From the NCBI GenBank assembly GCA_002492465.1, contig DKYT01000025.1, positions 43,366-77,372 of the forward strand: a stretch of 34,007 nt of DNA, given 5' to 3'. The notes under the pieces were generated by a model. The model made no database searches. It saw only the letters and a list, made by a program, of their open reading frames with translations, and was not told where the DNA came from. Made by a program: the position numbers and the translations under genes. The stretch comes from Lachnospiraceae bacterium UBA7093. Its GTDB lineage: Bacteria; Bacillota; Clostridia; Lachnospirales; Lachnospiraceae. This document shows positions 26,352-33,965 of the stretch, piece by piece. Position 1 is the stretch's first letter. Every line of letters begins with the position of its first letter.

Positions 26352-26807
26352 ATGGCAGAAGTAAAGAAAGCAGCAGCTAAAGTAGTCGCTAAGGCAGCAC
26401 CTGTTAAAGAAGCAGTTAAGGCAGAAGAGGTTAAGACAGAAGCTAAGGTCGCTCCTGAGGCTGAAGTAAAGGAAACTTCTAAGGCAGCTGCGAAAACGCC
26501 TGCAAAGAAAGCAGCAGTGAAAAAGGCAACTGTAAAGAGAGCAGCAAAAAAGGAAGCTGCTGAGAAGAAAACACCCGGAAGAAAGCCGGCGGTAAAGAAA
26601 GAGGAAGTAAAGGCAACTGTAAACTTCCAGTTTAATGGCAAGTCATACACACCTGAAGATCTGTTAAAGAGCTGCAAAGACGTATGGAAATATGACTTAA
26701 ACGGAAAAGAAGAAGATTTTAAGAGCGTTGAACTGTATGTTAAGCCCGAAGAGAACACTACATATTATGTAATCAACGGCGATGTTACAGGAAGCTTCTT
26801 TATTTAA
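26352..26807 (+). CDS. Lys/Ala-rich histone H1-like protein with DUF6465-like C-terminus
   Basis: The ATG follows AAAGGAG; an upstream ATG at 26310 has no such site. The 151-residue product has about 90 residues of repeated Lys/Ala/Val with PAKKA- and KAAVKKA-like units, as in bacterial H1-like nucleoid proteins. A compact domain of about 60 residues follows, starting 'VNFQFNGKSYTPEDLL' and ending 'VTGSFFI', which I recognise as DUF6465-like. The basic tail could bind DNA or other polyanions. The consensus promoter, leader hairpin and strong terminator suggest a highly expressed single gene. Confidence 0.82.
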   Translation: MAEVKKAAAKVVAKAAPVKEAVKAEEVKTEAKVAPEAEVKETSKAAAKTPAKKAAVKKATVKRAAKKEAAEKKTPGRKPAVKKEEVKATVNFQFNGKSYTPEDLLKSCKDVWKYDLNGKEEDFKSVELYVKPEENTTYYVINGDVTGSFFI

Positions 26808-26835
26808 AAAGGAAATAAAACAGGCATGGAAGAAG

Positions 26836-26880
26836 GCTGTTGTTTCACGATTTTTGATCGTTGAAGCAGCAGCTTTTTTA
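26836..26880 (+). terminator. Intrinsic terminator after the Lys/Ala-rich gene
   Basis: A long stem forms between the segment starting GCTGTTG (26836-26850) and the segment ending GCAGCAGC (26857-26873), with G-U pairs and one bulge. TTTTTT follows at 26874-26879. Confidence 0.85.
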
Positions 26881-26937
26881 TAATGTCAATATAAAACATA
26901 ACAAATAAGGTTTCACTTTTTTGTCTATAATCTACTA

Positions 26938-26966
26938 TTGACGCTTGTTTTCCACCAGGCTATAAT
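26938..26966 (+). promoter_or_regulatory. Promoter of the first esterase gene
   Basis: TTGACG (26938-26943), 17 bases, TATAAT (26961-26966). The same boxes occur at the same relative positions in copy 2. Confidence 0.8.
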
Positions 26967-26981
26967 TATGTTACAAAATAA

Positions 26982-26993
26982 AGTTACGTAACT
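26982..26993 (+). promoter_or_regulatory. Palindromic operator candidate, copy 1
   Basis: The perfect 12 bp palindrome AGTTACGTAACT lies 15 bases after the -10 box, over the start of the transcript, where a repressor would block initiation or escape. The neighbouring ROK regulator is the natural candidate to bind it, by inference. Confidence 0.6.
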
Positions 26994-27040
26994 AAATAGC
27001 AAAATTAATTCATATGTCCTGATTTGGGAGGAATTATGAG

Positions 27041-27807
27041 ATGGCGTTTATTGAACTAAGTTATAAGTCGGAAAGTCTTAAAAGAACCGTTTCGCTAAAT
27101 ATATTTTTGCCTTATGGCGATGGAGGAGAAAATGCGGAAAACCATTTAAGACTTTGTATTTTCTTCCGGGGTTTAGTACGAGCAGGATTGAAATGTGCAC
27201 GTTGCTTAGCGTGCGTTTTCAGTCTGCGTTACAGGGAATTGCAGTGGTGATACCAGACGGAGAAAATTCATTTTATGTTGACAAAAAAGATGGAGTTTCA
27301 AATTATGGAGATTTCGTAGGAAGGGAAATCGTAAAGGTGACAAGGGAGATTTTACCATTGTCGGAAAGAAGAGAGGATACCTATATCGGCGGTATTTCCA
27401 TGGGCGGTTATGGAGCGTTGTTAAATGGGCTTAGATATTCCAAGACGTTTGAAAAGATTATAGCAATGTCGCCTGGGATTGATTTTTATGAGGCGGTAGA
27501 TTTGAATGCAGGGTTTACCGAGTTGTATTTAGACAGCATTTTTGGAAGCAGAGAAATAAGTCGAACTTCTGAATTGAATTTGCAAGAAGCATATTTGAAC
27601 GCAAAAAGAACCGGGATAAATATTCCAAAGTTGTTTTTGTGTTGTGGGAGAACAGATGAACTGGTATATACCAGTAATGTTCGTTTTGTACAATTTTTAC
27701 AGGATAATGAAATTGAAATAGAGTATCAAGAGGAAGACGGCGGGCATGATGTTGTATTTTGGGAGAAGCTGCTGCCTTCTGCTTTTGCATTTTTAAAAAA
27801 CAATTAA
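27041..27807 (+). pseudogene. Serine esterase (EstD/PF00756-like), frameshifted
   Basis: The gene starts MAFIELSYKSESLKRTV after GGGAGG and is clearly related to the intact esterase at 33027. The frame breaks in a run of four A residues at 27138-27141. One extra A would join it to the downstream frame, which continues KPFKTLYFLPG, like GPFKTLYLLHG in the paralogue. The rest is intact to 27807, with the nucleophile motif GGISMGGYGAL, an Asp in CGRTDE and a His in DGGHD. As written the product is a 69-residue fragment. A recent mutation, an on/off switch by poly-A slippage, or an assembly error would all look the same here. Confidence 0.8.
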
Positions 27808-27816
27808 TCTTTACAG

Positions 27817-27850
27817 GAACCCGTCTACCTTAGATGGGTTCTTATATATT
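27817..27850 (+). terminator. Terminator after the first esterase gene
   Basis: GAACCCGTCT (27817-27826), a five-base loop and AGATGGGTTC (27832-27841) form a 10 bp stem with one G-U pair. The tail TTATATATT follows. Confidence 0.75.
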
Positions 27851-27924
27851 GTTGAGAAATGAAGGTTCTAAATACAGGTAAAACATAACAAATAAGATTT
27901 TGCTTTTTTGTCTATAATCCACTA

Positions 27925-27953
27925 TTGACGCGTATCTTTGATAAAGCTATAAT
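27925..27953 (+). promoter_or_regulatory. Promoter of the sugar ABC transporter operon
   Basis: TTGACG (27925-27930), a 17-base spacer unlike that of copy 1, and TATAAT (27948-27953). Confidence 0.82.
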
Positions 27954-27968
27954 TTAGTTATGTAATAA

Positions 27969-27980
27969 AGTTACGTAACT
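27969..27980 (+). promoter_or_regulatory. Palindromic operator candidate, copy 2
   Basis: AGTTACGTAACT again lies 15 bases after the -10 box. Here it is also part of a larger inverted repeat: TAGTTATGTAA (27955-27965) faces TTACGTAACTA (27971-27981) across five bases, with one mismatch. Confidence 0.6.
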
Positions 27981-28017
27981 ATATAGCAAAACAAAATACG
28001 GTATGGGAGGAAAAAAG

Positions 28018-29124
28018 ATGTTTAAAAAAATGTTAGGAATTACAATGGCTTTTGTTGTTACAGCAGCAACACTTATGGGATGTGGAAATAGTAACCAAGC
28101 AGAAGAAAACGAGACATCTGCAGCAGAGAAGGCGCCTGTAGTTGAGGAAGCGTCTGTAAATGAAGAGTCGGCATCAGAGGAAGCGGCAGGCGAATTTGAG
28201 TTTGCCGACAGTAATCAGGACGGAAAGGTAGTAATTGGTTACAGCGCTTCTTCCCTTTCTGATAATTTCATGATAGAAACAAGTGATAAGTTAAAGAATC
28301 TTTGTGAAGGTTATGGTTATGAATATACGGTAATGGGAGCCGAAGGGGTTACTACAAAGCAGGTTGAGCAGATCGAGAACATGGTCACAATGGGATGCGA
28401 CTGGATTTACGCAATGATTCTTGATCCGGATGCTATGGAGGAAGTGTTTAAGAAGGCAGAAGAACAAAATACACATATTGTTTATATTGGAACTGCATAT
28501 GAGGATCCCAGTGTATTTACAGCCGCTCTGGCTGCAGACCAGTATGATTTTGGTTATCAGGCGGCGGTAGCGGCGTCAAAATGGATTGATGAAAATTATC
28601 CGGATGCAGAAGACGGAACGGTAGAGGTTGCGGTATTTAAAAATTCTCTTCTGGAGGATTTTCAGAGAAGAGCAGATGGTCTTACACAGATTGAAGAGCT
28701 GAACCCCAAGGCAAAAATTGTTGAAACCTATGATCTTGTGGGGCAGGATGTGGTTGCTGCAAAATGTCAGGAATATGCTGAACAGTTGTTTATGAAACAT
28801 CCCGATGTGAAAGTTATTCTTTCTCACGGCTCTGAATATGGCATTGCAATCGATGAAGTTATTATGAGAATGCCTGCGCTGGATCCTCAGACGCTGGGGA
28901 TATTCGGCTGTGATTGGCTGGTTCCTGCTGCTAATAGTATCAAGGATTCAGCGGAGGGAAAAAGCACTATACGCGCGCTTGTGGCAACGGGCGATTTGAA
29001 TCAACTGGTTTTAGATCTGATCAGGGGCAGTGTGGTTCCTGATGAAGAGCAGTATGTGTACATTCCTATATATACCTTTGATGCAGCCAATATGGACGAT
29101 GCGTTTGAAATGTTTGGAAACTAA
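28018..29124 (+). CDS. Sugar ABC transporter substrate-binding lipoprotein (ribose/galactose type)
   Basis: The start at 28018 follows GGGAGG; the ATG at 28003 overlaps that site. The 368-residue product has a signal sequence with lipobox LMGC, so Cys22 is lipidated. An acidic Glu/Ala/Ser-rich linker runs to about residue 60. The Peripla_BP_4 fold then begins with 'VVIGYSASSLSDNFMI' and continues with 'AMILDPDAMEEVFKKAEEQN' and 'AALAADQYDFGYQAAVAA'. It should capture a monosaccharide or small glycoside outside the cell and deliver it to the ATPase/permease encoded next. The sugar cannot be read from the sequence. Confidence 0.92.
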   Translation: MFKKMLGITMAFVVTAATLMGCGNSNQAEENETSAAEKAPVVEEASVNEESASEEAAGEFEFADSNQDGKVVIGYSASSLSDNFMIETSDKLKNLCEGYGYEYTVMGAEGVTTKQVEQIENMVTMGCDWIYAMILDPDAMEEVFKKAEEQNTHIVYIGTAYEDPSVFTAALAADQYDFGYQAAVAASKWIDENYPDAEDGTVEVAVFKNSLLEDFQRRADGLTQIEELNPKAKIVETYDLVGQDVVAAKCQEYAEQLFMKHPDVKVILSHGSEYGIAIDEVIMRMPALDPQTLGIFGCDWLVPAANSIKDSAEGKSTIRALVATGDLNQLVLDLIRGSVVPDEEQYVYIPIYTFDAANMDDAFEMFGN

Positions 29125-29142
29125 CAGATAAAGAGGATGCTT

Positions 29143-30642
29143 ATGGGTACGGAAAAAATTCTTGAATTGAAAAACATAACCAAATTGTATCCTGGGGTAA
29201 GAGCTCTCGACAATGTTTCTCTGGACATATATAAAGGTGAAATTCATGCTATTATGGGGGAAAACGGCGCAGGGAAATCTACTCTGATCAAAATAATTGG
29301 CGGTGCAGTGCAGCCTTCAGAAGGAAAAATCACTGTGAATGGGAAGTCTTTTTCCTCCTTTACGTCAAGTGTTGCTTCTGAAAATGGGATAGGCGTTATT
29401 TATCAGGAATTTAATCTTGTCCCATCCCTGTCTGTTGCGGAAAATGTGTGCCTGGGCAATAAGCTCGGGCACAAAGTAAAAAAAGATAAAAAGCAGATGA
29501 AGGCGGTAACAGATAACGTTTTAAAGAATCTGGGTCTTACTATTGATGCTGGAATCATGGTAAGTAAACTATCAACCGGACAACAGCAGATGGTTGAAAT
29601 TGCAAAACAGATGGTGAAGAGCGTTAAAATTCTTATTTTGGATGAGCCGACGGCATCGCTTTCCCTGGCGGAGACAAGAAATCTGCTTGATATGGTAAGG
29701 CAGTTAAGGGACAAAGGTGTCACGATTCTGTATATTTCCCACAGGCTGGATGAAGTGTTTGAAATTGCAGACAGAGTCAGTGTATTCAGAGACGGGAAAT
29801 ATATTGAAACCCGTGAGATGAAGGAAACCACTCGAAAGGATTTGATTCGTCTTATGGTGGGAAGGGAGATCGGAGACGAATATCCTAAAAGGACGACAAA
29901 GCCTGGGGAAGAGGTGGTTCTGGAGGTTAAGGCTTTAAGCGGGCAGGGAGATAAAAATATTACTTTTTCTTTACATAAAGGTGAAATTCTTGGGGTTGCA
30001 GGTCTGGTAGGTGCGGGCAGAACTGAGATGGCAAAAATGTTGTACGGATATTTGCAAAAGGAGGCAGGTGAAATATGGATTCATGGCAGGCAGTGTCAGA
30101 TTTCCTCTCCCCAAAAAGCAATTTCCATGGGAATTGGACTGATACCGGAGGACCGGAAGAGAGAAGGGGTGTTTATTGATTACCCAATTGACTGGAATAT
30201 TCCCATTATGTCCGTCAGAAAGATGTCTAAAGGACTGTTTCCGGATAAAAAGAAAATGCAGAAGTTAGTAAATGCGTATATTGATAAGCTTGCTATTGCA
30301 ACGCCATCTCCCAAACAGGTAGTGCGGAATTTATCGGGGGGAAATCAGCAAAAGGTTGTTTTGGCAAAAACCCTTGCGGCGGAGGCGGATATTCTAATTA
30401 TGGATGAACCTACGAGAGGAATCGACGTGGGGACTAAGCAGGAAATATATCGCCTGATGAACGAGCTTGTGGCACAGGGAAAATCAATTATCATGATTTC
30501 TTCCGAAATGGAAGAGGTTATGGGAGTCAGCGATCGTATTTTAATTTTTTACGAAGGTGAAATCATGGGTGTGGTAGACAGAGATCATTTTGATCAGAAT
30601 CTGATCATGGCGAGGGCATCTGGAATTAAGGAGGAATTATGA
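29143..30642 (+). CDS. Sugar ABC transporter ATP-binding protein (RbsA/MglA type)
   Basis: The product has two ABC domains in one chain of 499 residues. The first has Walker A GENGAGKST, signature LSTGQQQ and Walker B ILILDEPTASL. The second has a degenerate Walker A (GLVGAGRTEMAK), signature LSGGNQQK and Walker B ILIMDEPTRGID. This asymmetry is normal for the RbsA/MglA/XylG family. AGAGG lies six bases before the chosen ATG; an ATG at 29137 sits too close to it. The gene lies 18 bases after the binding-protein gene and overlaps the permease gene by four bases. Confidence 0.95.
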   Translation: MGTEKILELKNITKLYPGVRALDNVSLDIYKGEIHAIMGENGAGKSTLIKIIGGAVQPSEGKITVNGKSFSSFTSSVASENGIGVIYQEFNLVPSLSVAENVCLGNKLGHKVKKDKKQMKAVTDNVLKNLGLTIDAGIMVSKLSTGQQQMVEIAKQMVKSVKILILDEPTASLSLAETRNLLDMVRQLRDKGVTILYISHRLDEVFEIADRVSVFRDGKYIETREMKETTRKDLIRLMVGREIGDEYPKRTTKPGEEVVLEVKALSGQGDKNITFSLHKGEILGVAGLVGAGRTEMAKMLYGYLQKEAGEIWIHGRQCQISSPQKAISMGIGLIPEDRKREGVFIDYPIDWNIPIMSVRKMSKGLFPDKKKMQKLVNAYIDKLAIATPSPKQVVRNLSGGNQQKVVLAKTLAAEADILIMDEPTRGIDVGTKQEIYRLMNELVAQGKSIIMISSEMEEVMGVSDRILIFYEGEIMGVVDRDHFDQNLIMARASGIKEEL

Positions 30643-31613
30643 GAAAAATCAGTCTTGGAGATTTCTTGAAAGAATATATGGCTTGGGTTATACTTTTTGT
30701 TGTATTGGCGCTCTTTTCGTTTACCCCCAATTTTTTGTCGCTAACAAACTTTATTAACATGTTAAATCAGAATGCATATGTGATTATCGCGTCTTTAGGT
30801 GTCGCTTTTCTGATGATGGCGGGAGAGATTGACCTTTCTGTAGGGTATATGATGAGCCTGTGCAGCATTATGTCAGGAATTTTAATCGTACAGAAGGGCG
30901 TTCCCGTTTTTCCTGCGATCCTTATTGTTTTGGTTTTAGGAATATGTTTAAGCGTGCTGAATAATTTTTTATCGACGATTTTGAAGCTTGGACGGTTTAT
31001 GACTACTGTGGCAACAATGTCGATGTATCAGGGGGCATCTTATGTAATTTCAAAATCCGTATCTATCAAAGGCTTTCCTGACAGCTTTAAGGCAATTGGA
31101 CAGATGTACGTGGGTATGGTGCCGCTGCCTGTTATCATCATGTTGGTTCTGCTGATTATATGCAGTATCCTGATGGGGAAAACATATTTTGGGCAGTATG
31201 TATATGCCTTGGGAGGGAATGCTGATGCGGCAAGGCTTGCCGGTATTCACGTGAATGCTATGCGATATATAATATCTGCCCTTGCAGGTTTCCTGATTGC
31301 GCTTTCATCGATTATGCTGACGGCAAGAATTGGGTCGGCGCATGCCACAACAGGACCGGGAACCGAATTTACTGCAATTACAGGAATTTTACTTGGCGGT
31401 ATCAGTATCCGCGGTGGCGAGGGAAAAATGTCCAGCGTATTTGCAGGGGTCATGATTACGTCAATTCTTACAAATGGTATGCAGCTTGCGGGGCTTGATA
31501 CTTATTATCAATTTATAGCAAAGGGCGCGATTATGTTGCTGGCAATAGGAATTGATGTTTATAATTTAAATAGTCGAACTCGGGTGAAAAAAGCAGGAGA
31601 GAAAAATGCATGA
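30639..31613 (+). CDS. Sugar ABC transporter permease (RbsC type)
   Basis: The 324-residue integral membrane protein has about eight to ten hydrophobic helices. It carries the family motif around 'AFLMMAGEIDLSVGYMMSL' and 'ALGGNADAARLAGIHV', the EAA-like loop contacting the ATPase. 'ITGILLGGISIRGGEG' follows near the end. AAGGAGG precedes the ATG, which overlaps the ATPase stop (ATGA). It forms the membrane channel for the sugar bound by the lipoprotein. Confidence 0.95.
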   Translation: MRKISLGDFLKEYMAWVILFVVLALFSFTPNFLSLTNFINMLNQNAYVIIASLGVAFLMMAGEIDLSVGYMMSLCSIMSGILIVQKGVPVFPAILIVLVLGICLSVLNNFLSTILKLGRFMTTVATMSMYQGASYVISKSVSIKGFPDSFKAIGQMYVGMVPLPVIIMLVLLIICSILMGKTYFGQYVYALGGNADAARLAGIHVNAMRYIISALAGFLIALSSIMLTARIGSAHATTGPGTEFTAITGILLGGISIRGGEGKMSSVFAGVMITSILTNGMQLAGLDTYYQFIAKGAIMLLAIGIDVYNLNSRTRVKKAGEKNA

Positions 31614-31759
31614 CCATAAATTATCTCAGATGGAGGATTTAAAAATTGATATCTATTTTATTGTAGGCCGCAGTACCGGTGGAATGTATTGACAATGTAA
31701 TAGAATGCTGTGATATTATATTAAACGTAAATGCCAACGGCAAAAATTCGGCAATATAG
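31606..31759 (+). pseudogene. Possible decayed start of a vWA-domain gene
   Basis: A short open frame starts at ATG 31606, five bases after AGGAGA and overlapping the permease stop, and reads 28 residues to 31692. The part 'LKIDIYFIVGRSTGGMY' resembles the first strand and MIDAS loop of von Willebrand A domains (usually D-x-S-x-S). Another frame continues from 31691 with 'DNVIECCDIILNVNANG', similar to the helix that should follow, and stops at 31759. This suggests a remnant broken by a frameshift. The resemblance is by eye only and could be chance. Confidence 0.3.
31689..31719 (+). promoter_or_regulatory. Possible promoter of the ROK regulator gene
   Basis: TTGACA (31689-31694), a long 19-base spacer and TATTAT (31714-31719). 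The long spacer suggests a weak promoter. The AGTTACGTAACT palindrome is absent here. Confidence 0.45.
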
Positions 31760-31786
31760 CATATGATATGAAAAGGATAAATTAAG

Positions 31787-33010
31787 ATGGATACAATGAG
31801 AAAAGCGGCACTCCCAAGAGACCTGAAATCCCGTAACTACAGAGAGGTTTTGCGCGTGATCGGCGCCAAAAAGCAATTTACCATTGCGAATCTGTCTGAC
31901 AGTACAGATATCAGCCGTCAGACGATAACCAAGGCAATCGAGTATTTCCTCGGGGAAGAGGTAATTACGCCAAGTAAAAAGAGTGAATCTACAAAAGTGG
32001 GCGGAAGAAAGGCCCAGGAGTATATGCTGAATACAGGAAAGTATATCGTAGCAGTATCTGTATATGCAAAAAAAATACGGATTGCATTGCTGAATTTCTT
32101 CTGTGAACTCATTCAGTCCTATGAAAATGAATTTGTTTTAACTTCTTCTTATGAGGACTTTTTAAAGAATATAAAAATTTATTCTGAACGATTATTAAAA
32201 GAAAATGCAATACCGGATGAAAATTTTTATGGAATCATGGTTTGTATTGGAGGAATTATTGACAGTAAGTCGGGAAGTATAAAAGTATCATCCGCATTTT
32301 CTAACTGGGGAAGAAATATTCCAATTAAAGAAAATATTCAAAAAATGTTTAAAAAAGAAATACAAGTCTGCGTGGGCAATGTTGCAGCAATTAGCGCAAA
32401 CATGCTTTTAATGAGCAAAGAAACAGTTAGAAAAAGAGTTGCAGTACTATATCTTGATTATGGAGTGGGAATGACGCTCCTTGAAGATGGTAAAATCCCT
32501 GAGACAAGGCACAACGTTTGTGGCGAGTTAGGTCATATGGTCATTAATATGGATTCTCAGGAAGCTTGCGAATGTGGAGACAAGGGGTGCCTGGAAGTGC
32601 TGATCTATGAAAAAAATATATATAAAATGGCGCAGGCATTACCCGAGGAGCGCAGAAAGCTTATTTTTGATGATTATGACGACAAGGAAGATTTCAGAAT
32701 ACATATTTTGAAAAAATGTGATGCCGGTAACGAAGATGCAATTGCAATAACCGATTACCTGGCGGAAATATTTGGAACCGCAATGAGAAATATCATGTTT
32801 GCCTTTGATCCGGATATGTTTGTTCTTATGGGGTCTTTTTCTGACTGGAGCAATTATTTCAAAAACAAAGTTCTGGATGTGATTAGAAAGAATATATGTC
32901 TTTTTGATTTGGATATTCCGATTCAGAAACTGTCATCGAATACGGAAGAAATGATGGACAAAGGCAGTGTGAGCGCTATGCTTCAAAGCTTTTTAGATTA
33001 CAATGATTAG
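31787..33010 (+). CDS. ROK-family transcriptional regulator
   Basis: The 407-residue protein has an N-terminal winged helix-turn-helix (residues about 15-70, 'FTIANLSDSTDISRQTITKA'). A ROK sugar-kinase-like domain follows. The ROK zinc and sugar motifs are visible: 'GELGHMVIN' and 'CECGDKGCLE'. Such proteins (XylR, NagC, Mlc-like) repress sugar genes and release DNA when they bind the sugar or its phosphate. AAAGGAT precedes the ATG. Lying between the transporter and an esterase gene, it most likely controls them through the AGTTACGTAACT sites. Confidence 0.9.
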   Translation: MDTMRKAALPRDLKSRNYREVLRVIGAKKQFTIANLSDSTDISRQTITKAIEYFLGEEVITPSKKSESTKVGGRKAQEYMLNTGKYIVAVSVYAKKIRIALLNFFCELIQSYENEFVLTSSYEDFLKNIKIYSERLLKENAIPDENFYGIMVCIGGIIDSKSGSIKVSSAFSNWGRNIPIKENIQKMFKKEIQVCVGNVAAISANMLLMSKETVRKRVAVLYLDYGVGMTLLEDGKIPETRHNVCGELGHMVINMDSQEACECGDKGCLEVLIYEKNIYKMAQALPEERRKLIFDDYDDKEDFRIHILKKCDAGNEDAIAITDYLAEIFGTAMRNIMFAFDPDMFVLMGSFSDWSNYFKNKVLDVIRKNICLFDLDIPIQKLSSNTEEMMDKGSVSAMLQSFLDYND

Positions 33011-33026
33011 ATAGAAGGAGAAAAAA

Positions 33027-33854
33027 ATGGCGTTTATTCAAATGAATATGATGTCCCAATGTTTAATGCGGACAGTGCAGGTAAATGTGATTCTGCCTGC
33101 GGATAAAATTGAAATGCCGGATAAGGTTGGGCAGAAGGTTACAGGAAATGACGGTCCTTTTAAGACCCTGTATCTTTTACACGGCGTATTCGGAAGCCAG
33201 ATCGACTGGGTAAACGGAACCAATATTCAGAGATGGGCGGAAGAAAAAAACCTTGCCGTTGTCATGCCGGCAGGAGAAAATATGTTTTATCTGGATCAGC
33301 CCCAAATACATAATTTTTACAGCAGGTTTATAGGAGAGGAACTGGTTGAACTGACCCGGAGGATGTTCCCCCTTTCCCGTAAGCGGGAAGACACCTTTAT
33401 TGGCGGACTTTCCATGGGCGGTTACGGAGCTCTTCACAATGGTCTTGTATATCACGACACCTTTGGTTATATAGCGTCTCTCTCAGGCGCAAATATCTTT
33501 GAACGCCGGGATAACAACATGTTTTATGGTTCAAAAGAGCATCTGGAAGCTCTTTACGGAAACCTGGAGGATGCGAAAAACAGTGATAAAAATACAAGCT
33601 GGCTGATCCGTCAATGTGTAAAAGAAGGAAAAACAGACCAGAAAATATATCTTGCCTGCGGCATAGAAGACTCCCTGCTTGAAGGAAACAGGTCCTGGAA
33701 GCGCCAGCTGGAAGACGCAGGCTTTGACCTGACCTACGAGGAAGGTCCCGGCGCCCACGAGTGGGACTTCTGGAACCGATACATTAAACACGTAGTGGAC
33801 TGGCTGCCCCTGGAAGAAGCAAATCAGGGAATCAACAGCGGAAACGTCTGCTGA
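33027..33854 (+). CDS. Serine esterase (EstD/PF00756-like alpha/beta hydrolase)
   Basis: The 275-residue product has no signal peptide, so it should act in the cytoplasm. Its catalytic triad is likely S129 in GGLSMGGYGAL, D215 in CGIEDS and H244 in GAHEWDFW. The oxyanion-hole region is 'TLYLLHGVFGS'. The family includes S-formylglutathione hydrolase-like and acetyl/feruloyl esterases. It starts 16 bases after the regulator stop with an AAGGAG site, so it is co-transcribed with the regulator. With the transporter nearby it probably removes acyl groups from the imported sugar. Confidence 0.9.
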   Translation: MAFIQMNMMSQCLMRTVQVNVILPADKIEMPDKVGQKVTGNDGPFKTLYLLHGVFGSQIDWVNGTNIQRWAEEKNLAVVMPAGENMFYLDQPQIHNFYSRFIGEELVELTRRMFPLSRKREDTFIGGLSMGGYGALHNGLVYHDTFGYIASLSGANIFERRDNNMFYGSKEHLEALYGNLEDAKNSDKNTSWLIRQCVKEGKTDQKIYLACGIEDSLLEGNRSWKRQLEDAGFDLTYEEGPGAHEWDFWNRYIKHVVDWLPLEEANQGINSGNVC

Positions 33855-33909
33855 CCAAATTAAGAATTAACACCAAGCGCGACACGCTTTGCGAGCCGGC
33901 ATATTGGAA

Positions 33910-33965
33910 AAAAAAGAATCGCAAAATAAGATTAGAACTTTTGATCTTTAAGCGGTTCTTTTTTT
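33910..33965 (+). terminator. Terminator closing the sugar/esterase cluster
   Basis: AGAATCGC (33915-33922) pairs with GCGGTTCT (33952-33959), extended by flanking A and T runs. AAGAT/ATCTT forms an inner stem. Seven T residues follow (33959-33965), and the A-run on the left would let it work on the other strand too. Confidence 0.8.

Larger units (their letters stand above)
26893..27006 (+). repeat. Duplicated promoter region, copy 1
   Basis: This stretch aligns without gaps to 27880-27993. Shared blocks include AAAACATAACAAATAAG, a CTTTTTTGTCTATAATC block, the -35 and -10 boxes, and AATAAAGTTACGTAACTA followed by ATAGCAAAA. The 15 bases between the promoter boxes differ almost completely. 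Confidence 0.85.
27880..27993 (+). repeat. Duplicated promoter region, copy 2
   Basis: Second copy of the region at 26893-27006, placed before the sugar-binding protein gene, with all functional blocks at identical spacing. Confidence 0.85.

Noticed and set aside
26921..26931. Second TATAAT upstream of the -35 box in both promoter repeats as a separate promoter
   Set aside because: It is conserved, but no -35 box lies at 16-19 bases, so it is kept as part of the conserved upstream block only.
27137..27145. Programmed -1 frameshift as explanation for the split esterase
   Set aside because: The local bases (G GAA AAC) do not form an X-XXY-YYZ slippery heptamer, and the paralogue encodes the same enzyme without a shift. 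A one-base deletion is simpler.
27154..27807. Independent gene starting at 27154
   Set aside because: Its start codon is a TTG inside the conserved KTLYFLPG block, so it is the continuation of the frameshifted esterase, not a separate gene.
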